From Phyllobacterium myrsinacearum (GTDB taxonomy: Bacteria > Pseudomonadota > Alphaproteobacteria > Rhizobiales > Rhizobiaceae), in NCBI RefSeq assembly GCF_014138285.1, contig NZ_JACGXN010000003.1, positions 434,001 to 498,000 on the forward strand: a stretch of DNA of 64,000 nt. The letters run 5' to 3'. The notes below the pieces were generated by a model. That model did not search any database. It was not told the DNA's origin and saw only the letters and a program-made list of their open reading frames with translations. Made by a program: the position numbers and the translations under genes. Shown one piece after another: positions 44,030 through 52,863 of this stretch (position 1 is the first letter of the stretch; each line of letters opens with the position of its first letter).

Positions 44030-44317
44030 ATGTTTGAACAGCAGGGAGAAGAATATTCGGCGTTGGTGAATAAAGTGGCAAAAGAACTATTCAAGCGACG
44101 CCATGGGAAGGCTGCTGACTGGGATAATTTGCCGTTGTTCGTACGCAAGAACTACGAAGATGATGCTTGTACCGCCATTGAAACGATCCGCGAAGTGTTG
44201 ATGCATCCTACCAATGAGATGATTGATGCTGCAAATCGCTCCTTACCCTCGACAACCAGTGGAATGATTATTGCCGCAATCAAGGCGTCGGAGCTGAACG
44301 CGATCACCAAGAAATAG
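44030..44317 (+). CDS. Small soluble protein, unknown
   Basis: 95 residues with a gaggggtaat ribosome site. Helical, charged (LVNKVAKELFKRRHGKAADW, ACTAIETIREVLMHPTNEMI). Could be a phage-like or plasmid-type small regulator, but nothing specific is recognised. Followed by a G+C-rich hairpin. Confidence 0.5.
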   Translation: MFEQQGEEYSALVNKVAKELFKRRHGKAADWDNLPLFVRKNYEDDACTAIETIREVLMHPTNEMIDAANRSLPSTTSGMIIAAIKASELNAITKK

Positions 44318-44330
44318 GATGCAGTAAGAA

Positions 44331-44372
44331 ATGAGGCCCGGCGCAGGGTATTGGGGAACGCCGAGCCTCATT
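44331..44372 (+). terminator. Candidate terminator hairpin
   Basis: atgaggcccggcg and cgccgagcctcat pair along 13 bases with one mismatch around a 15-base loop, 14 bases after the small gene. No long T-run follows, so intrinsic termination would be weak. Confidence 0.45.
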
Positions 44373-44564
44373 GCTGTGAGCTCTCTGGACTTACAACGAA
44401 CCAAAAGTCGCGCAGCCTATAAGCCTTGTCAAGTAAGACCCGGCAGCGACTGCTATCAAAGGTAGACGTTTACCGGGTCCCATGCTTGCTTTCCCACAAG
44501 CGCGGGTCATTTGCCAGAAGAACCTGTTGCAATCAAGCCCTGCTGTCCTTCGGGATGTGAACTC

Positions 44565-44707
44565 ACCCCCAAGATTTTCCACTTGCAAATCGAGCCCATC
44601 CACGAAGGCCTCGATGAAACGAACCGGATTGTCCGGCCCGGCATAAGGTCCACCGCCTCAGGTAGCAGTAGCATCCGGGAGCAATCAATCCCCGATAAAT
44701 GTGCCAT
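44565..44707 (-). pseudogene. IS1182-family transposase N-terminal remnant
   Basis: The minus strand reads MAHLSGIDCSRMLLLPEAVD, then after an indel PDNPVRFIEAFVDGLDLQV, the start of IS1182-type transposases (MA-I-G--R-Q--L-P--LDD, then NPVR-IDAFVD-LDL). Frameshifted and lacking the catalytic domain. Confidence 0.66.
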
Positions 44708-44728
44708 GGCCAATTCTGCCATGCCGTT

Positions 44729-46009
44729 TTAAAATTCGGAATCCTCGGCGGAGTTTTCAGGTGGTCTGTAAGATTTCCGCGACATACTGACGAACGTAAG
44801 CGTAAGGAGGAAGCCCAACCCCGCCACTCCTGCAAGGGTGCCCCATATAAAGAAAGGCTCAACATTTTCCATGGCAAGCCAACTTCCGGCGTAGTTTCCG
44901 AGACTGCCGCCCGCTCCCCAGGCGAGGCCTAGCGCGCCGAAAGAGGTGGCCTGCTTCCCATCCTCGGCGAGTTCCGCCGTGATCGATTCAATCGCAGGCA
45001 GAATGAGGGTTTCGACCAAGGTATAGGCTGCCACGATGAACAAGAGCCACCCAAGACCGTCGCGCCATCCCGCCATTCCATAAATCGCGATCAGCGCAAC
45101 ATAGCACGCCAAGAGCATGCATCGTTCGGAAACCCATTTGAAAGCGATTAGCGAAAGCCCCACGAAAAGCAATCCGGCAATGCCATTCGTCGTAAAGACC
45201 GCGCTGGCCCCAAGGTCCGAGCCTGCGAGTTTGCTAGCTAGAAGGGGGAACAGAATAAAAAGCTGCGAAAACAGGAACCACCATGCAAAAGTGGCTGCAA
45301 GGAAGAACAGGAAAACGGTGTTGGTTGTAACCGACCGCCAACTCCCTGTTAGAGAAGAACGGCTGACATAGAGGCAGTCCAGATAACCTAATCGAATACT
45401 CCATAGAGCCAGGACCGCGAATAGCACCGCGCTTGCCTGAAACGGATAGACCGGGTTGAATACGAGCAGCGCCGCTCCGAACATTGGGCCGATGATCACT
45501 CCGAGATTAAGAGACAGGTTGTTGAGCACAAAGACACGTGCCACGATCTGCTGAGGTTGGCGTCCGAAAACGCCATAGACGGCCGATTCATAAAATGCTG
45601 TTCCCAACCCTATCGTAAGTGTGGCGATAGTAATCGCGATGGGGCCGGTGGAAAAGCCGAATCCGAAGAAGCCCACCGCCCTCAATGCCAGTCCTGCGAC
45701 CATGAACGACCGGAATCCGTAACGATCGGACAGAGGTCCTGTGACAATCGGCAGGACGCGGCCGCTGGCGAGGTGTAACGTCAAGACAGTGCCGATCTGC
45801 GCTGCAGAGAACCCCAAATGCTCTGCCATATAGACAGCCATCAACGGAAAGGCGGTGAAGTTCGAGGCATTCATGAGAAATTGCCCCACGAGCAGAATCC
45901 GCACTTCCCGCGAAACTTGTTTTAGATCGGCCAGGACGGTCTGCACAATCGACATGGCCACCGCTGCCTGTGATTGTCGATCCTTTAGGACCGGCTTGTG
46001 AGTGGTCAT
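44729..46009 (-). CDS. MFS transporter
   Basis: 426 residues with twelve predicted helices. Loop 2-3 motif GPLSDRYGFR (the MFS A-motif DR-GR equivalent) and LHLASGRVLPIVTG. Drug/H+ antiporter-like. Divergent from the CGNR regulator gene with a 74-bp gap, which suggests regulation by it. Confidence 0.9.
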   Translation of the reverse strand: MTTHKPVLKDRQSQAAVAMSIVQTVLADLKQVSREVRILLVGQFLMNASNFTAFPLMAVYMAEHLGFSAAQIGTVLTLHLASGRVLPIVTGPLSDRYGFRSFMVAGLALRAVGFFGFGFSTGPIAITIATLTIGLGTAFYESAVYGVFGRQPQQIVARVFVLNNLSLNLGVIIGPMFGAALLVFNPVYPFQASAVLFAVLALWSIRLGYLDCLYVSRSSLTGSWRSVTTNTVFLFFLAATFAWWFLFSQLFILFPLLASKLAGSDLGASAVFTTNGIAGLLFVGLSLIAFKWVSERCMLLACYVALIAIYGMAGWRDGLGWLLFIVAAYTLVETLILPAIESITAELAEDGKQATSFGALGLAWGAGGSLGNYAGSWLAMENVEPFFIWGTLAGVAGLGFLLTLTFVSMSRKSYRPPENSAEDSEF

Positions 46010-46083
46010 AAGTTGCCTTTCCGATGTAATCTCTATACCACTGAATAAAGATTACACACGCGAACGGAAAAGTAACGTCCAAA

Positions 46084-46638
46084 ATGGATAAAAGGGATTA
46101 CGCAAAACCCCATACCTATAAAGGCTTGCCGGAGTTGCTGGCCAACACCTACGATGTCGCCCTGTCCGAACCGGAGCGGATGGCAACCACTGGCGATCTG
46201 AGGCGGTTTCTTGAAAGCGCTGCTATGCCTGTCGAGCGTTCGATAGCAGATGATGACCTGGCGGAAGTTCATGCTGTCAGAGAGCAGGTAAGGGCTGTAT
46301 TTCTTGCACCGTCAGATGCCGAAGCGCTGAAACATCTTAACCTCCTGCTGAGTGGCGTGACACCGGAGTTACGCGTTCTTGAGGCTGATGATAAACTCTC
46401 ACTTCTGTTGTTCCCGGTCGTTTCGCATAAAGTCGCGGAAAACGTGCGATCTGTTGTAGCGATTGCTCTGGGGCAAGTGGTGGAGCGTCTAGGCTTTGAC
46501 CGTCTTCGCGCCTGCGAGGCTGATCCCTGTCGGGACTTGTTCATCGACACTTCAAAAAAGGGAGCGAGGCGTTTTTGTAGTCCCCGGTGCGCAAGCAGAA
46601 AGCATGTCTCGACGTTCAGAAGTCGACGGGCGTCCTGA
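46084..46638 (+). CDS. CGNR zinc-finger regulator
   Basis: 184 residues. N-terminal ABATE-type stress-sensor-like domain (LPELLANTYDVALSEPERMA, LEADDKLSLLLFP) and the C-terminal CGNR finger: CEADPCRDLFIDTSKKGARR followed by FCSPRCASRKHV, with the four metal ligands. In this family the finger binds DNA. Divergent from the MFS gene; plausible local regulator of that exporter. Confidence 0.85.
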   Translation: MDKRDYAKPHTYKGLPELLANTYDVALSEPERMATTGDLRRFLESAAMPVERSIADDDLAEVHAVREQVRAVFLAPSDAEALKHLNLLLSGVTPELRVLEADDKLSLLLFPVVSHKVAENVRSVVAIALGQVVERLGFDRLRACEADPCRDLFIDTSKKGARRFCSPRCASRKHVSTFRSRRAS

Positions 46639-46640
46639 CT

Positions 46641-46886
46641 GTGCGAAATCCAGACAGACTGCGCGGAAACGCGCCATCGAGTCTGGAAGAAATTGTTTCC
46701 TCACGGAAGCCCATTGCGCTGACGATAGAACAGTGTCGCGGCACGCGCATGATTTCGATATCATGTCCTAAGGAAATTCAACACTCAGAGTTTTTGCACA
46801 GTCTGCAGGAGTTCCGCGACGCTTTGGCTGAGGCGGATCCCAAAAAGCCTTCACCGCGAATAGCATTCCCTTCATCCCACCAATAA
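46641..46886 (+). CDS. Possible small protein, unknown
   Basis: 81 residues from a GTG. No motif recognised. The stop TAA overlaps the ATG of the next frame (TAATG), a coupling arrangement that argues weakly for coding. G+C and codon use are compatible. Confidence 0.3.
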   Translation: MRNPDRLRGNAPSSLEEIVSSRKPIALTIEQCRGTRMISISCPKEIQHSEFLHSLQEFRDALAEADPKKPSPRIAFPSSHQ

Positions 46887-47089
46887 TGTCATCGGAAGAT
46901 ACAGTCTGCTCGGCCAGGCCAACTGATCTGGAATGCCCGATGTCATGTATGCCTTGCATTATCGCCTGGAACCGGAGCCGCAAGCCCACTCCGGGAGTGA
47001 TGGCAAGCCGTCTCGCGATTCTGAGGCGGCTGATCTCGAGCTCGTGGGCTCGACTTTCTCACCTCAAAAGGGAGGCCCTGAGCGACTGA
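46886..47089 (+). CDS. Possible small cysteine-containing protein
   Basis: 67 residues with CPMSCMPC in the first third and a basic tail. The frame overlaps the ABM gene on the other strand by 26 bases. The overlap and lack of homology make it doubtful. Confidence 0.25.
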   Translation: MSSEDTVCSARPTDLECPMSCMPCIIAWNRSRKPTPGVMASRLAILRRLISSSWARLSHLKREALSD

Positions 47090-47351
47090 TAAGATGCTTT
47101 TGCACGTTTTCGTCCTCGAGTTTGATACCTGTCTTTGGCGGGTTTGAGATCTTCCTCCAAGCCTCCAACACGGCCTCGGATTCCCAGAGTTCAACCATGT
47201 TGACACGCGACGGGTCGAGAGGATCTTCGCTGATGGACAGGTCGAGGCAGCCTGGATAGGCACGTGCCCGTTTAACCAGATCTGCATGTGCATCGACGAA
47301 AGTCTGTCGCTGAGGAGACGGAACTTTGAAATGTCCAGCAATAATTAGCAC
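47064..47351 (-). CDS. ABM-family (antibiotic biosynthesis monooxygenase-like) protein
   Basis: 95 residues of the ferredoxin-like ABM fold: MLIIAGHFKVPSPQRQTFVD, YPGCLDLSISEDPLDPSRVN, VELWESEAVLEAWRK. Members are dimeric quinol or haem-degrading monooxygenases or stress proteins. Monocistronic. Confidence 0.85.
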   Translation of the reverse strand: MLIIAGHFKVPSPQRQTFVDAHADLVKRARAYPGCLDLSISEDPLDPSRVNMVELWESEAVLEAWRKISNPPKTGIKLEDENVQKHLISRSGPPF

Positions 47352-47647
47352 GTCTTCTTCTCCATAGTGGAATACAGGTGTGGTTCGCTTTCGCTGATTA
47401 TCCTCTCAAAGACGATCGAGCCCGACCTAATCCGACAAGGCATTCAGATCTTTTGTCCCAATGTTGGTAAAATGGGTCGGAAGAGATACTTCTGCATCAG
47501 GTAGCGAGCGTCAGGCAGACGGCGCAATTGTGGCGGTTAAAGACAGACGCGCCAGCTTTGCGGAAACCGCCGTATTCGGATGCGGCAATGAAGTAGCGCA
47601 GATGGCAAAGCTCTATCATGGGAGGCGGGTTCGCCATGCCGCTGCCC
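47352..47647. other. Intergenic region
   Basis: About 300 bases between two minus-strand genes. A plus-strand frame of 69 codons (47461-47670) runs into the next gene and is probably spurious. Confidence 0.35.
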
Positions 47648-48163
47648 CTAGAATTGAGCCAGGTTCATGAACAGCGAAAGCACCAGCCCCGAAAGATAAA
47701 GCCCGATCGCAAAGGACGTATGGGCGACGAAGCTGCGAAACCTGGAGAGCCATGGCTTGGGTGTCCGCGAGGCAGCGACGCCCGCGCCAAGACCTGGCTG
47801 CATGATGAAGAACGGTGCAACAATGCTGCCGATACCGACGATCAACGCCGGGGCGATCGAGGGCCGGTATAACCATCCTAAGCCCCAAGCCCAGACCAGA
47901 ATTCCGGCGAACACGATGCCAATTGCGTAATGCACGGCCCAACCCACCGCCACCTCACCAGGCACCGGTTCCGCCCCGCCGATACTGTCATGGATGAGCC
48001 GCCCCTTTGGGAAATGGCCGATCCAGCGACCCACCAGCCGATACTCCAGGGACGGGATGCCAAGCCATTGGTTTTGCAGGAGCGCCCACACATCCATGAC
48101 GAAGGTCGCGCCAACCCCAAGCAACACAGTTGCGATGACGCCTTTCAACACCTCATTGTCCAC
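47648..48163 (-). CDS. DUF2938-family membrane protein
   Basis: 171 residues, four to five helices. Landmarks VLLGVGATFVMDVWALLQNQ, GRWIGHFPKGRL, GWAVHYAIGIVFA and FFIMQPGLGAGVAASRTPKP are typical of DUF2938. Divergent from the ArsR-rhodanese gene, with a likely shared operator between them. Role unknown; DUF2938 often accompanies ArsR regulators. Confidence 0.88.
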   Translation of the reverse strand: MDNEVLKGVIATVLLGVGATFVMDVWALLQNQWLGIPSLEYRLVGRWIGHFPKGRLIHDSIGGAEPVPGEVAVGWAVHYAIGIVFAGILVWAWGLGWLYRPSIAPALIVGIGSIVAPFFIMQPGLGAGVAASRTPKPWLSRFRSFVAHTSFAIGLYLSGLVLSLFMNLAQF

Positions 48164-48225
48164 CGGTCATCTCCGTCGCAACGTGCCACCTTTTACTGCT
48201 TGCAACACGCAGATCAATCAATAAG

Positions 48226-48251
48226 TTGCTTGAATGATTATCTGATTATAG
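48226..48251. promoter_or_regulatory. Candidate ArsR-type operator 1
   Basis: ttgaatgattatctgattat between the DUF2938 and ArsR-rhodanese genes is close to the reverse complement of the site at 49104-49132 (about 18 of 23 positions). Confidence 0.5.
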
Positions 48252-48261
48252 TATTCTGTCA

Positions 48262-48930
48262 ATGATGAAAAACGACGCTCACACACTGCTCTTCTCCGAA
48301 CTGGCCGAGATCGCCCGCACGCTCGGCCATGCGCATCGACTGATGCTCCTGGAACACATCGCACAAGGGGAGCGGCCGGTAGAGCGGCTCGCCGATCTCA
48401 CCGGCCTCACGATCGCCAACACGTCGCAACACCTGCAACTCCTGCGGCGGGCTGGCTTCGTCGAAACCCGCCGCGAGGGCAAGCGCGTACTCTATCGGCT
48501 TGGAAACGGTCCGATCGAAACGGTTCTGGCATCCCTACGCGCCTATGCCGAGCATACCCGCGCGGAGATCCGTGACCTTGTCTCCGATCCGATTAATTCC
48601 AACGGCCGGCTTGATTCCATCTCACGCGAAGATTTGCTTGAACGTCTGGCGGCAGGCAGCGTGACGCTGCTCGACGTCCGATCCTCGGAGGAATATGCCC
48701 TCGGCCATCTGCCGGGCGCGCTGAACATCCCGGCGGATGAATTGGAACAGCGGCTGACGGAGCTGCCTTCCAGCCACGAGATTGTTGCCTATTGCCGAGG
48801 GCCGTATTGCGTCCTTTCCACCACGGCGGCCGAGATGTTGGAAGCCAGGGGCTTTCGCGTGCGCCGGCTCGCGTCCGGCTTCCCGGACTGGAAAGCCGCC
48901 GATCTTCAGGTCGAACAGGCCGCCGCCTAA
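48262..48930 (+). CDS. ArsR-family regulator fused to a rhodanese domain
   Basis: 222 residues. N-terminal winged HTH (LAEIARTLGHAHRLMLLEHI, LTIANTSQHLQLLRRAGFVE) and a C-terminal rhodanese domain (about 115-215) with DVRSSEEYALGHLPGALNIP and the active-site loop C178-RGPYC-VLS. The domain order matches known metal- or sulphur-sensing ArsR-rhodanese regulators. The HTH lacks the usual CxC arsenic site. It starts a unit with two similar operators nearby. Confidence 0.93.
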   Translation: MMKNDAHTLLFSELAEIARTLGHAHRLMLLEHIAQGERPVERLADLTGLTIANTSQHLQLLRRAGFVETRREGKRVLYRLGNGPIETVLASLRAYAEHTRAEIRDLVSDPINSNGRLDSISREDLLERLAAGSVTLLDVRSSEEYALGHLPGALNIPADELEQRLTELPSSHEIVAYCRGPYCVLSTTAAEMLEARGFRVRRLASGFPDWKAADLQVEQAAA

Positions 48931-49103
48931 ACTCAATCCCATCGGTTTGACTGGGTCGCGTCGCGTCAGCGGCGATCCAGGTGCGCGTCGAAGACGCTTG
49001 AACCAAACAGGCCAGACCGGTTGATTCCCGAGCGGTTTGTCCCATCGCGCTCCTCGGCCGACCGCATCGATTGATGCGGTCTTGACCAATTCCCGCCAAC
49101 ATA

Positions 49104-49132
49104 CTATTATTCAAGATAATGATTGAATGATA
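49104..49132. promoter_or_regulatory. Candidate ArsR-type operator 2
   Basis: An imperfect dyad attcaa-N8-ttgaat upstream of the amidotransferase-fold gene; its reverse complement resembles the site at 48226. Together they suggest that one regulator controls both promoters. Confidence 0.55.
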
Positions 49133-49170
49133 GTTGGACTTAATGACCGTGTCGGTATGGAGGGCTGCTC

Positions 49171-50049
49171 ATGAGCGGATTGTTTGGATTCAGCGCGAGC
49201 GAGGAAATCGATCCCGAAATTGACTTCGCTCTCTTGAAGCCCCGTGGCCAAGACGTTCATGGATATCTCGACGGATGGGGGGTTGCCGTCTTCGACGGTA
49301 AAGCGGCCCGAATCTTCAAGGAAACGCGCCCCTTTGCGCAAACCGCCCTTCACTCTCCGTTTCGAGGAAACGCCTTTCATACCCGGGTTGCCATCTCGCA
49401 CCTCAACAGGGCAGAGGGCGTGCGAAGAAGCGTGACCGTCGCCGATATCCAACCGTTCGAGCGTGAGCTGGGCGGGCGGTCCTGGGTGCTAGCGCATGAC
49501 GGCGCCTTGCTCGAGCATACCGATCTGGAGTTGGGGTTCTTTCGCCCCATCGGCGAAAGTCCTTCGGAACGGGCCTTCTGTAGTCTTCTGGAAGGAGTGC
49601 GCCCGGGTCTACCGAAAGGCGATGCTCCGATCGACATAGACCGTCTGGTCGCGTGTCTCGTACGTCAGATATCAGTCGTCAACAATCTCGGCCTGTTCAA
49701 CTTCATCATGAGCGATGGCGAGCATGTGTTCGTCCACGCTCATACAGTGCTACATACCTTGGAGCGCACCGAATGGGCCGGCGAAGCACCGTTTGCGGCC
49801 ACGCTGATCGCATCTTATCCCCTGACAGATCAGAAGGGTTGGCAACGCCTGCCCTCCAACTCTCTTACAGTATTCAGACAGGGGCGGCGGATTACGCAGA
49901 TGCCGACGGAGGGCGAGGCACCGGGCACGGCCTGGGGGGAGCAGCGAGCGGAAGCACAAACCGTTCAGCGCCTGCGCGGGGAGGCAGAAGAATGCTGGCG
50001 GCAACACTGTGCGCAGATCGGTGACGCCATGAACTACGAAAGCGGTTGA
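49171..50049 (+). CDS. Class II glutamine-amidotransferase-fold protein with altered catalytic residues
   Basis: 292 residues of the GATase type-2 (YafJ/EgtC-like) Ntn fold: MSGLFGFSASEEID, GYLDGWGVAVFDG, HTRVAISHLNRAEG, QPFERELGGRSWVLAHDGAL. In active members residue 2 is the Cys nucleophile and AHNG supplies the oxyanion Asn; here residue 2 is Ser and the loop reads AHDG (D110). The ATG has a ggaggg ribosome site, so the start is secure. It is followed by an MFS exporter and shares an operator-like site with the ArsR gene. Confidence 0.9.
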   Translation: MSGLFGFSASEEIDPEIDFALLKPRGQDVHGYLDGWGVAVFDGKAARIFKETRPFAQTALHSPFRGNAFHTRVAISHLNRAEGVRRSVTVADIQPFERELGGRSWVLAHDGALLEHTDLELGFFRPIGESPSERAFCSLLEGVRPGLPKGDAPIDIDRLVACLVRQISVVNNLGLFNFIMSDGEHVFVHAHTVLHTLERTEWAGEAPFAATLIASYPLTDQKGWQRLPSNSLTVFRQGRRITQMPTEGEAPGTAWGEQRAEAQTVQRLRGEAEECWRQHCAQIGDAMNYESG

Positions 50050-50185
50050 ACCGTCGTCGCCGCGAGTTAACCCCACCATCACCACTCGGTAAGGCTCACC
50101 GGACGAAAGTCCGCCGTCATCCCATGCGCTCACCTCGAACGCGTGCAGGAGCCATGCGCCTCGAAAATATCACGGAGACCCTGGA

Positions 50186-51592
50186 ATGACCTCGACACTC
50201 CCAGCAGACGGCGCGAGCGCTTTGGCCAGGCCATCGCCTGCCTTTAAGATCCTGGCGTTCGTTCAGGCGACGCTGATCTTCACGATAGCGCTCATCATGA
50301 TTCCACTGCCAAAAATCGCGGGTGAGTTTGCCCTCGGTTCAGCCGATGTCCTGTTGCTGCAAGTCGCTTATGGCCTGCCGTTCAGCGGCCTGCTTTTGTT
50401 CGGCGGGCGCCTCGCGGACCGCTATGGCGGACGGCGCATGTTCGTTCTTGGTCTCATCCTCTTTGGCGGCGCGTCATTGATCGCGGCGGCAGCGCCGGAT
50501 TTCAGGGTGCTGGTCGGCATGAGATTCGCACAGGGCATCGGCGGTGCCATGACGGCACCAGCCGCCATGGCGATCCTTCGGATTCTGTTTCCCGATCCAG
50601 CAGCCTTCGGTCGCGCCATGGCAACGTGGGGTGGTGTCTCCGTGCTTGGGGCGGTGGTCGGTTTCGTCGCATCGGGCATCATTACGACCTGGATCTCGTG
50701 GCGCTGGATGTTTGTCATACCGGTGATCGTTTCCGTTGTCGGGCTGGTCGCCGCGTGCAGGATCATACCAAGCGACCATTTCGATCAGCACGCACATCGA
50801 CCCGGCCTCGATCTCGGAGGCGCCCTCCTTGCCACCGCCGGTATTGTTGCGAGCAGCGTCGGCCTGATCGCGAGTGAGGAGCATCCATGGTCTTCCGACA
50901 TGGTCCGCTGGCCCCTTGCCGCCGGCATCCTCTTGCTGATTGTGTTCTTCCTGGTCGAACGCAAGGCACGCGATCCGCTGCTTCCGCCCAGGTTCATCAC
51001 GGACTCTCGCCGGCTGGTCGGTTTGACCGGAATGCTGCTCGCGGCCGCTGGCTCCGTCCTGATCGAATTTGTGCTGTCTCTTTACCTGCAGCGCGTCGTT
51101 GGCTGGTCTTCGCTCATGACAGCGGTGTCCTTCCTGCCCTTCGTCGTGTGCCTGATCGCGAGCAATCAGATTGCGGCCGGTCTTGTAGGGCGTATCGGCG
51201 CGACACCTGTGACAATCATCGGTTTTCTGATCTCGGCGGCCGGACTTGCCTTGCTAGCCCTGATGGGCCGTGATGCAGCCTATGTGTCCATCCTGCTGCC
51301 GGGCCAAATTCTCCTTGCGATCGGTATTGCCCAGGTGTTCTCCGGCTCGGCTGTCCTGGCGACGATGAACGTTCCCGAGCATCAAGGCGGGCTTGCTGGC
51401 GGCGTCATGAACACAACAATGGAGCTTGGACCGACGATCGGCCTCTCTGCACTGATGTCGGTGGCAGCAACGCAGAACGACGTGGTGCAAGGCTATGCCT
51501 GGGCCTTCGGAACGGCCGCCGTCGTATTTGTTGTCACAGCTCTCATCGGAGCGATTATGATCAGGCGACGCGAGATCGTTGAATCAGTCTGA
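50186..51592 (+). CDS. MFS transporter, DHA2-like
   Basis: 468 residues, about 14 helices. DR-GGRR in loop 2-3 (RLADRYGGRRMFVLGL), antiporter motif C-like GGAMTAPAAMAILRILFPDP, and the later GWSSLMTAVSFLPFVV and GGLAGGVMNTTMELGPTIGL. DHA2 pumps export drugs or metabolites by proton antiport. It probably forms a unit with the amidotransferase-fold gene, 136 bases upstream. Confidence 0.92.
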   Translation: MTSTLPADGASALARPSPAFKILAFVQATLIFTIALIMIPLPKIAGEFALGSADVLLLQVAYGLPFSGLLLFGGRLADRYGGRRMFVLGLILFGGASLIAAAAPDFRVLVGMRFAQGIGGAMTAPAAMAILRILFPDPAAFGRAMATWGGVSVLGAVVGFVASGIITTWISWRWMFVIPVIVSVVGLVAACRIIPSDHFDQHAHRPGLDLGGALLATAGIVASSVGLIASEEHPWSSDMVRWPLAAGILLLIVFFLVERKARDPLLPPRFITDSRRLVGLTGMLLAAAGSVLIEFVLSLYLQRVVGWSSLMTAVSFLPFVVCLIASNQIAAGLVGRIGATPVTIIGFLISAAGLALLALMGRDAAYVSILLPGQILLAIGIAQVFSGSAVLATMNVPEHQGGLAGGVMNTTMELGPTIGLSALMSVAATQNDVVQGYAWAFGTAAVVFVVTALIGAIMIRRREIVESV

Positions 51593-51768
51593 CTGGATTT
51601 GCAGGATTCCGTTGTCGTCTTTAGCAACATAAGCTCTTACTCGCATACACCACATCCACCTTCTAAGCCGAAAATCAGCTAGCGGGATTTATGGAACTCA
51701 AGGGGTGTCTCCCTCATATCAGGTCATTCTCGTGGGCATCGTGAATTGGCTGGTCCGCAGCGTAATGA

Positions 51769-52224
51769 TCACGCTCCTGTTATTTTCGAAATGTTCAATC
51801 CGGCGTTGGCCTGCCTTGCAGCCAACACGATGCAAAAGAGAAAAAACACAGGAAGTGGCAGCAGTCTTTGAACAGCAAGCCATATATCGATGCTGAAAAT
51901 CATCATTGAAACCGAGCAGAGCAGCACGACGAGGAAGGCACATCCTGAAAGAGCAAAATAGATCTGACGCCATTGTACGCTTGTCATATGCGAACGCTGT
52001 TCAAACAGGATGTTTCGGGTGCCTCTCGTCTGCTCTGCCAGCACCATAAAGATAATTGCTGCCGGCAGGAACGACAGCCCACGGCGGACCCTGGCTGAAC
52101 TGGCCGTACCCTCCAGCCACATATGGTCCAGCACACCGATCAGGTATGTAAGCGCGCCATTTGCCACGAGGACAACAAACAAACGCCAGAGGATACTCCA
52201 GAACACGCGCAGGAACGTTGCCAT
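51769..52224 (-). CDS. Membrane protein of unknown function
   Basis: 151 residues from the ATG at 52224, 11 bases after gaggag (a GTG at 52236 is also in frame). Four hydrophobic segments (LFVVLVANGALTYLIGVL, FLPAAIIFMVL, FALSGCAFLVVLLCSVSMMI, LLPLPVFFLFCIVLAA). No family recognised. Confidence 0.55.
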   Translation of the reverse strand: MATFLRVFWSILWRLFVVLVANGALTYLIGVLDHMWLEGTASSARVRRGLSFLPAAIIFMVLAEQTRGTRNILFEQRSHMTSVQWRQIYFALSGCAFLVVLLCSVSMMIFSIDIWLAVQRLLPLPVFFLFCIVLAARQANAGLNISKITGA

Positions 52225-52454
52225 TTCTGTATTCACTCCTCAAAGCAGATGTTCGGTTCACGGCATCTTATAGACGGCTGCATTGTCCTGAAATTCCCGC
52301 AGACCGTTATAGGACGGATGCCTGAGTTTTCCGTCGTGAGTCCAGGCGCGACTCGCCCCACTATTTTGCAGTCATACCATTTGCATGGCTGTTGGAAAGT
52401 CTGCATGCCGCCGGTGGGCTGTCGGTAGTGTTTACTTGCCATAGCAGGATACCG

Positions 52455-52760
52455 CTATGCGCGAACCATCCGACCAAACATTCCCGGCCATTCGCTCGCC
52501 AGGGCGACATAGACATACTCATCGCCCCACACATCATTGAAGCGGTCATTTTGAATAAGGTGTGCCTCGCGGCGCAACCCCGGTTGCTCGACAACCCCGA
52601 CAGAGCCTTTGTCAGCCGCATCGAGCCGGGCAATATCCGGGTGGAATCCAAAATCGGTGCAACCTAAATTCATCACGGTCGTAACAGCTTCCGTCGCATA
52701 GCCTTTGCCGCAAAATTGAGGGTTGAACAATCTGCCTGCACACGTTGAGCTGCTGTTTCT
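52455..52760 (-). pseudogene. GNAT acetyltransferase remnant
   Basis: The frame reads FNPQFCGKGYATEAVTTVMN, LGCTDFGFHPDIARLDAADK and LRREAHLIQNDRFNDVWGDE, then YVYVALASEWP. This is the acetyl-CoA-binding half of RimJ/RimL-type GNATs (GKGYATEA). The N-terminal half is missing and nearby frames are disrupted, so the gene is decayed. Confidence 0.66.
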
Positions 52761-52863
52761 TGCCGGACAACGCCCTGTCATTGCGGCAAAACTTGCCTAT
52801 TATGCTGATCGTGAGTTTAAGGGACTCTTCAATGCGCAATGAAAGACGACAGAGACAAGACCG

